From the NCBI GenBank assembly GCA_050330975.1, contig JBHJHK010000044.1:1-5031 (forward strand): a DNA stretch of 5,031 nucleotides, written 5' to 3'. Source of the DNA: JBHJHK01 sp050330975. Lineage in GTDB: Bacteria > Pseudomonadota > Gammaproteobacteria > Competibacterales > Competibacteraceae. Shown here in pieces: positions 1 to 5,008 of the stretch (position 1 is its first letter; each line of letters starts with the position of its first letter). Below the pieces are notes generated by a model, which was not told the origin of the DNA, searched no databases, and saw only the letters and a list, made by a program, of their open reading frames with translations. The translations under genes were made by a program, and so were the position numbers.

Positions 1-220
1 GTTGTTTCGGGGGTGCTGCGCCCGCCGCCCCCGCGGGCCGCGCTCCGCCCCCCGCCCCCCCCGCCGCTGCACCGCCATCCCGCAGCTCCCCCCGGGCGAT
101 GGTCAAGGCGGCGTTGATCTGTTCTAGGCGGGGGCGGAGGGTCGGCGGAGCGACCCCGAGGAGCCCCTCCACCAAGGCCAACGCCTCGTCCAGGGGGGCT
201 AGGGAATCGGCTAATGCCAA
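1..220 (-). CDS. Unrecognised protein, N-terminal part only (runs off the left edge), probable TTG start
   Basis: This open frame covers 73 codons before the window edge. I do not recognise the family. The visible residues begin LALADSLAPLDEALALVEG when read from the TTG (Met at initiation). Roughly residues 1-50 look like two amphipathic helices rich in Ala, Leu and Glu. From about residue 51 the chain becomes a low-complexity Gly/Ala/Pro segment that could be a flexible linker. No ATG or GTG fits: an in-frame TAG lies just upstream, and TTG at 220-218 is the first usual start after it. A GAGG motif sits nine bases upstream and overlaps the stop codon of the FAH-family gene, so the two are probably co-transcribed and translationally coupled. 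Codon choice (GCC, CTG, CTC, TTG, GAG) resembles the neighbouring genes. The main alternative is that this is non-coding GC-rich DNA, since the frame is short and unmatched. Confidence 0.5.
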   Translation of the reverse strand, partial: MALADSLAPLDEALALVEGLLGVAPPTLRPRLEQINAALTIARGELRDGGAAAGGAGGGARPAGAAGAAPPKQ

Positions 221-229
221 CAGAGACTA

Positions 230-233
230 CCTC
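230..233 (-). promoter_or_regulatory. Ribosome binding site (GAGG) overlapping the FAH-family gene stop codon
   Basis: On the minus strand the stop codon TGA of the upstream gene runs straight into GG, giving TGAGGT. The GAGG core lies nine bases before TTG at 220-218. This is the main reason for choosing that unusual start, and it suggests that ribosomes finishing the FAH-family gene reinitiate here. Confidence 0.45.
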
Positions 234-1074
234 AGGTTGTCTCGCAGCGCTGGTGTTGTTCCCCCAAGCCCTCTATCCCCAAGCGCACTTCGTCGCCGGG
301 CTGGAGGTAGCGGGGGCTGGGCTTTAGCCCCATCCCCACCCCTTGGGGGGTACCCGTGGCGATGAGATCCCCGGGGTAAAGGGTCATAAACTGGCTCAAG
401 TAGCTGATAATGTGGGCAACGGTGAAGATCATATCGCCGGTATGGCTATCCTGGTGGCGTTGGCCGTTGACTTCCAGCCACAGGGACAGGGCCTGGGGAT
501 CGGGGACTTCATCGCGGGTCACCAACCACGGTCCCATGGGGGCAAAGCCTTCAAAGCTCTTGCCCTTGGTCCACTGCCCCCCTCGCCGCAGTTGGTAATC
601 CCGCTCGGAGACGTCGTTGAAGACGCAGTAGCCGGCCACCTGCGCCAGGGCTTCGGCCTCGCTCACCCGTCGGGTCACCTGGCCCACCACCACCCCCAGC
701 TCCACCTCCCAGTCGGTGGCCTGGGAGCGCGGGGGAATGAACCGCGGGTCCCGGGGCCCCGTGGGACGGGCCCCCTTGAGGAACACGATGGGTTCGGGGG
801 GAGGTTCCATGCCGGACTCGGCGGCGTGGGCCTTGTAGTTGAGGCCGATGCAGACGATCTTCCCCACCCCTGCCACACAGGGCCCCAGGCGGGTGTTGGG
901 ATCGACCGCGGGCAACGCGGTGGGATCGGTCTTCGCCAGACCCTCCAGGGCGGCGGGGTCCAGGGCCGCGGGGTCGATATCGGCGACGACGCTCGACAGA
1001 TCCCGCAGGGTGCCGTCGGCGGCCCACAGACCGGGTTTTTCGCCCCCAGGGGGGCCATGGCGCAGCAGTTTCAC
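232..1074 (-). CDS. Fumarylacetoacetate hydrolase (FAH) family protein
   Basis: A 280-residue cytosolic enzyme of the FAH superfamily, whose members hydrolyse, decarboxylate or isomerise beta-dicarbonyl or 2-keto acids with a divalent metal. Residues 1-68 are the variable N-terminal part; the catalytic fold starts at about 70. The lid motif IGLNYKAHAAESG (76-88) carries the His83-Glu86 pair seen in FAHD1-like enzymes. DWEVELGVV (121-129) supplies Glu123 and Glu125, and FNDVSERD (152-159) supplies Asp154 as the expected metal ligands. KGKSF (170-174) gives the active-site lysine, and ATGTPQGVG (239-247) is the conserved C-terminal glycine-rich motif. Length is normal for the single-domain bacterial class. 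All key residues appear intact. The start is GTG, chosen for an AAGGAG site seven bases upstream. Substrate is not predictable: ureidoglycolate lyase, acylpyruvate hydrolase, oxaloacetate decarboxylase and 2-hydroxyhepta-2,4-diene-1,7-dioate isomerase annotations all occur in this class. No aromatic-degradation genes are nearby to decide. Confidence 0.95.
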   Translation of the reverse strand: MKLLRHGPPGGEKPGLWAADGTLRDLSSVVADIDPAALDPAALEGLAKTDPTALPAVDPNTRLGPCVAGVGKIVCIGLNYKAHAAESGMEPPPEPIVFLKGARPTGPRDPRFIPPRSQATDWEVELGVVVGQVTRRVSEAEALAQVAGYCVFNDVSERDYQLRRGGQWTKGKSFEGFAPMGPWLVTRDEVPDPQALSLWLEVNGQRHQDSHTGDMIFTVAHIISYLSQFMTLYPGDLIATGTPQGVGMGLKPSPRYLQPGDEVRLGIEGLGEQHQRCETT

Positions 1075-1081
1075 GCACTCG

Positions 1082-1087
1082 CTCCTT
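1082..1087 (-). promoter_or_regulatory. Strong ribosome binding site (AAGGAG) for the FAH-family gene
   Basis: AAGGAG on the minus strand lies seven bases before the GTG at 1074-1072. It is a near-consensus Shine-Dalgarno sequence at ideal spacing. It decides in favour of the GTG start over internal ATG codons. Confidence 0.8.
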
Positions 1088-1131
1088 CAAACAGGTGGTT
1101 GGGTTGGCATCTTTGTCAGCTCCACCGACCC

Positions 1132-1160
1132 AATGTAGGCAAAGGTCATGGGGTGTGCAA
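1132..1160 (-). promoter_or_regulatory. Candidate sigma-70-type promoter for the FAH-family gene
   Basis: In the 97-bp gap between the phosphatase gene and the FAH-family gene, the minus strand reads TTGCAC (1160-1155), a 17-base spacer, then TACATT (1137-1132). The -35 box matches consensus at three of six positions and the -10 box at four of six, with optimal spacing. Transcription would start near 1125, about 50 bases before the GTG. The gap is less GC-rich than the flanking genes, as expected for a promoter. The matches are only moderate, so this is a candidate; the gene could also be read through from the operon upstream. Confidence 0.3.
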
Positions 1161-1171
1161 TCGCCAACCCG

Positions 1172-1990
1172 TCAGCGGGCCAACACCCCGCCGCCGCGGC
1201 AATAGTCCCCCAGGGCAAAGGCCAGGGCGGCCACGCCCACCCCGGCGGCCAAGGGTCCCGCTTGGGGATAGCCCCCGTCGTGGCCCACGAGACCCACGGC
1301 ACAGCCCGCCAACAGCGCCACCGCCAGGCCATGGCCCCAGGGGGTGAAACCCCATTGCCAGTGGCGGGCCAGTCCCACCGCCACCAACACCCCGCCGCTG
1401 CCGATGGCGGCGCCCACCATGACATCCACCGGCCAGTGGACCCCCACCACCACCCGGCTGGCGGCCACTGGGACGGCGACGGCCAGCGCCGCCAGGCGGG
1501 TCAACGGCGAAGAGGCGCCGTAGACCGCCAGGGCGGCCAGGGTGAAGGCCGTGGCGGCGTGGCCCGAGGGAAAACTGCGGTAGCTGTAGGGGGGGCCAAT
1601 GACGTTCAAGGCGTCGCCGGCCAACACCGCCGGCGGCCGCAACACCCCCACTGCCCCCTTGAGGCCGTGGACCACCGCGGCCACCACCACCGCCGCCAAC
1701 AGGCCGATCCACAGCAAATCCGGCCGCCGCCGGGCCGCGAACAACAGCAAGGTCAACGCCAACAGAGTATCGCCGAGGAAGGTCAGCTGGGCCCATAACC
1801 CGGGGAAGCCGTACCCCCCCAGGGCGTGCAAAGGGGCAAAGCCCCCCCGGTAGCCCTGGGTAGCCAGCACTAAAATTGCCAATCCAGCCCCCCCTAGAAC
1901 CAAGCCCAGGAGCCAGCGGAGGCCGGTGGTATCCGGCTGGCTACAACGGGCCGCCGCCCAGCGCAGGTCGGCCACCAGCCCCGGACTCAT
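1172..1990 (-). CDS. PAP2-family membrane phosphatase
   Basis: A 272-residue integral membrane phosphatase of the type 2 phosphatidic acid phosphatase (PAP2) superfamily. All three signature motifs are intact: K111-(6)-R118-P119, the PSGH block at 141-144 in SFPSGHAATAF, and S178-R179-(5)-H185-(3)-D189. His144 and His185 are the expected catalytic residues, with Asp189 completing the relay. Hydrophobic segments lie near 25-43, 66-86, 93-108, 146-158, 163-178, 190-208, 219-236 and 246-261. Family members of this kind dephosphorylate undecaprenyl pyrophosphate, phosphatidylglycerol phosphate or lipid A at the outer face of the inner membrane; the exact substrate is not readable here. The ATG overlaps the stop of the glycosyltransferase gene by four bases (ATGA), with a weak GGGG site seven bases upstream, so it is the last gene of that operon. 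About 80 residues follow the third motif, longer than in the common six-helix form. Confidence 0.93.
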   Translation of the reverse strand: MSPGLVADLRWAAARCSQPDTTGLRWLLGLVLGGAGLAILVLATQGYRGGFAPLHALGGYGFPGLWAQLTFLGDTLLALTLLLFAARRRPDLLWIGLLAAVVVAAVVHGLKGAVGVLRPPAVLAGDALNVIGPPYSYRSFPSGHAATAFTLAALAVYGASSPLTRLAALAVAVPVAASRVVVGVHWPVDVMVGAAIGSGGVLVAVGLARHWQWGFTPWGHGLAVALLAGCAVGLVGHDGGYPQAGPLAAGVGVAALAFALGDYCRGGGVLAR

Positions 1991-3591
1991 GGCTGGACCC
2001 CGAGGCGCAACAGCCGCACCCCTCCCCCGGCGTAGACGGTGTCCAGGGGGCCGTCCACGGCCCGGGCGAGGGCCGGGAGCTTGTCCACCCGGACAAACAC
2101 CAATTCCCCAGGGGCGGGCAGGCGGTGGGGTGTGGGGGCACCGCGGTAGACGCTAAAGCTCGGCAGATGGGTGCGAAAGGTCACTACGCCTTTGCCAGGA
2201 CCGGCCAGCGCGGCGGCGGCCATCACCGGTTCCTGGACCACCCGGCCCGCCGCCGGCAGCAGGGCAAAGGACACCACCGCCGTTTGGACCACGCCCAACG
2301 CCACCAAGCGCTGCCAACGGGGTCCTTGGGTCCAGGCGAGCCAACGCCCGGCCCCCAAAGCCCCCAGGGTGAGCCAGGTGTAGCGGTCGTCCTCGGCCAA
2401 TACCGCCGCGGCCCGGGCCAACACCTCGGCGCCATGGGGATCCAGCGCGAGTTTTCCCGCCGCCGCCCCCGCCACCGCCGGCAGAACCGCCAGGGCCGCC
2501 AACAACCCCAGCGCCGGGGCAAAGAGCACCCCACCACTCACCGGCCCCGTCCCCAGGGCGTGGCGGTGGCGGGCGGCGAAGATGAACAGCGGTGTGGCGC
2601 CGTAGAGGACGTAGTGGGGCAACTGGGTCTGGGACAGGGAGAAAAATCCCAACACCAGCCCCGCCCACAGGAGCAAAAACCGGTCGAGCTCGTCGAAGCC
2701 CCGGCGCAGCTGGCGCCCCAGGGCCACCAACACCCAACTGCCCACGGGCAGCAACACCAAGGGGGCGACCACTAGGTAGTACCACCAATGGCCCCCGTGG
2801 CCCTGGAAGGTGCGGGTGTAGCGCTCGACGTTCTGCACCCAAACCAGCTGTTCAAAAAACTCGAACCCCTGGGCCCGATAAACCAACCACAGCCAAGGGG
2901 CGAGGACAGCGGTCAACAACAGCCAACCCCGAAGATCGAAGATCGCACGCCACCACAGCCCTGAGCGGCCACTGACGTGGTAAAACGCCCCGCTCACCAG
3001 CAGGGGCAAGGCCAACGCCACGGGCCCCTTGGTGAGCATCCCCAGCCCCAACCACAAATAGACCCGCAGCCGGATGGCGAGGGTCGGGGTTTGGCTGTGG
3101 CGGTAGATATCCAACAACGCCAGGGCCAACCACAAATTGAGGAGGGCATCGGCAGTGGCGGCGCGGCCGATGACGGGCACCAACAGAGCCCCGGCAAAGG
3201 CCAAACCGGCGGCCCGGGCGGTGGCCATATCGCCATAGCGGGCGGTGAAGGCCACAATGGCCACCCCCCAAGCCGTGGCGGCCAAGGCCGAGGGCAGCCG
3301 CAGTACGCCCTCGCCAAAGCCCCCCACCACAGCGGCAAACGTCTGGAGCCAGTAGGTCAAAATGGGTTTGTGGTCGTGGGGAGCCCCGTCTAAATAGACC
3401 GAGACGAAGTCCCGGCGGGCCAGCATCTCGGCGGTGGAGGCGGCGCACATGGCCTCGTCTTCGTCGAAGAACGGCAGGGCGTTGAGCTGGGTGAAAAAGC
3501 TCAACCCCGCCACCCCCGCCAGCACCGCCCACCCCAGGGCCACTTCCCGGGGGGTGGTGAGGGGGGATGAGAGGCCGCTAGGGAGGCTCAC
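1987..3591 (-). CDS. ArnT/PMT-like membrane glycosyltransferase
   Basis: A 534-residue polytopic inner-membrane glycosyltransferase of the GT-C type, in the ArnT/protein-O-mannosyltransferase superfamily. Such enzymes transfer a sugar from a polyprenyl-phosphate carrier to lipid A, another lipid or a protein on the periplasmic side. After a first membrane helix (about 18-36), the acidic loop FFDEDEAMCA (41-50) holds the catalytic Asp/Glu. HDHKPILTYWL (72-82) corresponds to the family's EKPPLxYWL loop. RLPSA (98-102), MLTKGP (185-190), the RYTRTFQGHGGHWWYY stretch (257-272) and SQTQLPHYVL (320-329) are further family landmarks. About a dozen hydrophobic helices run to about residue 447, followed by a soluble C-terminal part of roughly 85 residues with the usual PSFSVY element (477-482). 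The GTG start overlaps the lipoprotein stop by four bases (GTGA) and lacks its own clear ribosome binding site, which implies translational coupling. Acceptor and sugar are unknown, so arnT itself is not assigned. Confidence 0.9.
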   Translation of the reverse strand: MSLPSGLSSPLTTPREVALGWAVLAGVAGLSFFTQLNALPFFDEDEAMCAASTAEMLARRDFVSVYLDGAPHDHKPILTYWLQTFAAVVGGFGEGVLRLPSALAATAWGVAIVAFTARYGDMATARAAGLAFAGALLVPVIGRAATADALLNLWLALALLDIYRHSQTPTLAIRLRVYLWLGLGMLTKGPVALALPLLVSGAFYHVSGRSGLWWRAIFDLRGWLLLTAVLAPWLWLVYRAQGFEFFEQLVWVQNVERYTRTFQGHGGHWWYYLVVAPLVLLPVGSWVLVALGRQLRRGFDELDRFLLLWAGLVLGFFSLSQTQLPHYVLYGATPLFIFAARHRHALGTGPVSGGVLFAPALGLLAALAVLPAVAGAAAGKLALDPHGAEVLARAAAVLAEDDRYTWLTLGALGAGRWLAWTQGPRWQRLVALGVVQTAVVSFALLPAAGRVVQEPVMAAAALAGPGKGVVTFRTHLPSFSVYRGAPTPHRLPAPGELVFVRVDKLPALARAVDGPLDTVYAGGGVRLLRLGVQP

Positions 3592-3884
3592 TTCAACATC
3601 GACTGGCGGAACATGCGGTTGAGTTTTTCGTCGGTGGCGGTAGCCGTCACCATGGCGCTCTGGGCCAGGTCCTGGGCCTCCCGGGAGGCGGCTAGGGCCC
3701 GCTCGGCGGTCTGTTGGGTGGCGGCCGCTTGGGCCTCAGCGGCCTCGGCGGCACTCCTGGCGGCGGCGACCTCGGCCCGCAGGGCGGCGATTTCCTCGCT
3801 CAGCTGGGGGTTGGAGGTGGCGCAACCGGCGAACAAAACGGGCATCGCCAACAGAGCGGAGCGCAAGTAAACATTCGACGACAT
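3588..3884 (-). CDS. Lpp/OprI-type alanine-zipper outer-membrane lipoprotein
   Basis: A 98-residue lipoprotein. Residues 1-20 are a signal peptide with a short charged start (Arg8), a hydrophobic core, and a lipobox ending LFAGC with Cys21 as the lipidated residue. Phe at -3 is a little unusual. Ala follows the Cys, so no Asp +2 retention signal is present and sorting to the outer membrane is expected. From about 29 to 80 the chain is an Ala/Glu/Gln-rich coiled coil with heptad spacing, like the trimeric alanine zipper of OprI. The tail DEKLNRMFRQSMLK (85-98) resembles OprI-type C-termini and ends in Lys, the residue that Lpp attaches to peptidoglycan. The ATG at 3884-3882 is chosen because it begins the signal peptide and has GGGAG seven bases upstream; the frame stays open further upstream but gives an Arg-rich non-secretory leader. 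It is the first gene of the operon with the glycosyltransferase and phosphatase. Confidence 0.9.
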   Translation of the reverse strand: MSSNVYLRSALLAMPVLFAGCATSNPQLSEEIAALRAEVAAARSAAEAAEAQAAATQQTAERALAASREAQDLAQSAMVTATATDEKLNRMFRQSMLK

Positions 3885-4059
3885 GGGTCTTCTCCCAGGG
3901 GCGGTGGGGCGGGTGGAAGGACACGGGCGGCGGGCGCGGCGACGGAGCAGACGGTGGCCCGTGGTTTGGGTTATGCTCGAAGTCTCATCGGGCCCATCCC
4001 ATCGCATTGGCTCCGTCGGTTACACCCAATCATCTCCATTATCTTCCCCCACTATATTA
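3885..4059. promoter_or_regulatory. Divergent intergenic region between the envelope operon and the methyltransferase
   Basis: This 175-bp gap must hold the promoters for the leftward three-gene operon and the rightward methyltransferase gene, unless those promoters extend into the coding sequence. Its left half is very GC-rich and contains a 7-bp inverted repeat (CACGGGC at 3922-3928, GCCCGTG at 3957-3963) that would lie in the leader of the lipoprotein mRNA. Its right end, about 4020-4060, is an AT-rich island unlike the rest of the window. Both strands stay open through parts of it, but the translations are Arg/Pro-rich and look non-coding. Confidence 0.6.
3892..3896 (-). promoter_or_regulatory. 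Ribosome binding site (GGGAG) fixing the lipoprotein start
   Basis: GGGAG on the minus strand lies seven bases before the ATG at 3884-3882. With the signal peptide that begins at this ATG, it rules out the longer upstream frame that could start at 4007. Confidence 0.7.
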
Positions 4060-4082
4060 ATGACCCCGCCCCTCAAGGCCAA
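4054..4082 (-). promoter_or_regulatory. Weak candidate promoter for the lipoprotein operon
   Basis: On the minus strand TTGGCC (4082-4077), a 17-base spacer and TAATAT (4059-4054) match the sigma-70 boxes at four of six positions each. Transcription would begin near 4047, leaving a leader of about 160 bases. The -35 box would lie inside the first codons of the divergent methyltransferase gene. No better -35/-10 pair was seen closer to the lipoprotein ATG. Confidence 0.22.
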
Positions 4083-4653
4083 TCCGTCGGGCAGCTCTGA
4101 AACCTGGGACCGACGCCACGCCCAAACGGCCACCTGGCCGGCGCCGAGCCGGATCCTCACCGACCACGGCCACCTGTTGCCCGGTGGGGGTTCCAGCTTG
4201 GATCTGGCCTGTGGTCTGGGGGCCGACGCCCTGTGGCTCGCCGCCCGGGGCTTTGACAGCCACGCCTTCGACCGCTCAAAGGTGGCCATTGAACGCCTGG
4301 AGGCCGAGGCTCGGCGCCGGGCGTTGACCGTGACCGCCAGGGTCGTGGATGTGGTGGCGGAACCCCTTCCCAGGGAGGGGTTTGCCGTGATCGTCGTCAG
4401 TCGCTTCCTCCACCGGACCACGGCCCCGGCCATCCAGCAGGCTCTGGCGCCCGGGGGGCTGTTGTACTACCAGACCTTTACCCGCCACGCCCGCGGTGGC
4501 CCCAGTAACCCGGCGTTTACGCTGGCCGAAAACGAACTCCTGGCCCTGTTTGCTCCCCTCGTGGTGCGGGCCTACCGGGAAGACGGCAGCGTTGGCGATT
4601 CGGGCCTTGGGGAGCGGAACATGGCCTTCCTCGTCGCCCAACGTCCCCGGTGA
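4060..4653 (+). CDS. Class I SAM-dependent methyltransferase, TehB-like
   Basis: A 197-residue soluble protein with a Rossmann-type methyltransferase fold. Residues 47-61 (LDLACGLGADALWLA) are the glycine-rich motif I that binds S-adenosylmethionine, followed by Asp71 at the end of the second strand, which should contact the ribose. VVDVV (96-100) fits the adenine-binding strand end, FAVIVVSRFLHR (108-119) is motif IV with the Arg-His typical of this subfamily, and LAPGGLLYYQTF (129-140) is the following strand-turn. TWD at 15-17 marks the usual N-terminal start of such proteins, so ATG at 4060 is chosen; an upstream in-frame extension to 3883 encodes Arg/Ser/Pro-rich sequence that looks non-coding. 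No Shine-Dalgarno motif precedes the ATG. The substrate is unknown; annotation as tellurite resistance protein would be by similarity only. The TPR gene follows 43 bases downstream on the same strand, so an operon is likely. Confidence 0.88.
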   Translation: MTPPLKANPSGSSETWDRRHAQTATWPAPSRILTDHGHLLPGGGSSLDLACGLGADALWLAARGFDSHAFDRSKVAIERLEAEARRRALTVTARVVDVVAEPLPREGFAVIVVSRFLHRTTAPAIQQALAPGGLLYYQTFTRHARGGPSNPAFTLAENELLALFAPLVVRAYREDGSVGDSGLGERNMAFLVAQRPR

Positions 4654-4684
4654 CGTTTCCCGTGGGGGTTGGGGGGCGCTGCTC

Positions 4685-4689
4685 GAGGT
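4685..4689 (+). promoter_or_regulatory. Ribosome binding site (GAGGT) fixing the GTG start of the TPR gene
   Basis: GAGGT lies seven bases before GTG at 4697-4699. It supports that start over the in-frame ATG at 4496, which lies deep inside the methyltransferase gene and would add a 67-residue leader that looks like an out-of-frame shadow. Confidence 0.6.
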
Positions 4690-4696
4690 ATCTGCC

Positions 4697-5008
4697 GTGA
4701 TCGAAACCTTTGAAAAGCTGCTGGCGGCCGGGCGGGACGACGCCTTGTTGCGCTACAGTCTGGGCAACGCCTACCTCAAAGCCCAGGACTTTCCCCGGGC
4801 CGTCGAGCACTTCCGCGCCGCCGTCCACCACGACGACCGGTACTCAGCGGCCTGGAAGGGTCTGGGCCAGGCCCTCGTCGGTGCCCAGCTCCCCGTCGAC
4901 GCCGCAGCGGCCTTTGAGCGGGGCATCGAGGTGGCCGAGGCCAAAGGCGACATCCAGGCAGCCAAGGAAATGAAAGTGTTCCTCAAACGCCTCGCCGTGG
5001 ACCCCTGA
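4697..5008 (+). CDS. Small tetratricopeptide repeat (TPR) protein
   Basis: A 103-residue, wholly helical protein that starts (M)IETFEKLLAAG with GTG as initiator. Two TPR units are visible: residues 17-50 (ALLRYSLGNAYLKAQDFPRA and on) and 51-84 (SAAWKGLGQALVGAQLPVDA and on), with the expected small and aromatic residues at Leu22, Gly23, Ala25, Tyr26, Ala35 and Phe39, and Trp53, Leu56, Gly57, Ala59, Ala69 and Phe73. A final capping helix, AAKEMKVFLKRL (88-99), follows. There is no signal peptide or membrane segment, so it is cytosolic. TPRs bind other proteins; the partner is unknown. The whole-length pattern (ETFEKLLA, LLRYSLGNAYL, GIEVAEAKGD, AAKEMxVFLKRL) matches a short stand-alone TPR protein I recall from many proteobacteria, with no assigned function. 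It probably shares a transcript with the methyltransferase 43 bases upstream. Confidence 0.85.
   Translation: MIETFEKLLAAGRDDALLRYSLGNAYLKAQDFPRAVEHFRAAVHHDDRYSAAWKGLGQALVGAQLPVDAAAAFERGIEVAEAKGDIQAAKEMKVFLKRLAVDP

Noticed and set aside
343..1347. A 334-codon open frame on the plus strand, opposite the FAH-family gene and the end of the phosphatase gene
   Set aside because: It is antisense to genes with clear catalytic motifs, its translation is Gly/His/Pro/Arg-rich without domain features, and such open frames are expected opposite GC-rich genes.
1146..1796. A 216-codon minus-strand frame, Gly-rich, overlapping the PAP2 gene in another frame
   Set aside because: It is a frame shadow of the phosphatase, which has all three PAP2 motifs in its own frame.
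2048..2063. Perfect inverted repeat GGGCCGT-CC-ACGGCCC inside the glycosyltransferase gene
   Set aside because: The two-base loop is too short for a hairpin, there is no T-run, and it lies within conserved coding sequence near the C-terminus; probably chance at this GC content.
1876..2775. A 299-codon plus-strand open frame opposite the glycosyltransferase gene
   Set aside because: The translation is dominated by Gln, Gly, Pro and His and has no recognisable fold; it mirrors the codon bias of the minus-strand gene.
218..3856. The 9-mer CCAACAGAG recurring near 218, 1758, 3181 and 3848
   Set aside because: Most copies lie in coding sequence where the minus strand codes for Leu/Val-rich stretches with TTG codons; spacing is irregular and no common context was seen, so codon bias explains it.
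3885..4007. A 41-residue N-terminal extension of the lipoprotein
   Set aside because: It would bury the signal peptide and lipobox behind an Arg- and Pro-rich leader; the ATG at 3884 has a good ribosome binding site and begins a proper lipoprotein signal.
3883..4059. A 59-residue N-terminal extension of the methyltransferase
   Set aside because: The extension is Arg/Ser/Pro-rich, crosses the divergent promoter gap, and family members start close to the TWD motif found just after ATG 4060.
4496..4696. A 67-residue N-terminal extension of the TPR protein inside the methyltransferase gene
   Set aside because: The translation has no TPR character and overlaps a well-supported gene; GTG 4697 has a ribosome binding site and matches the usual family start.
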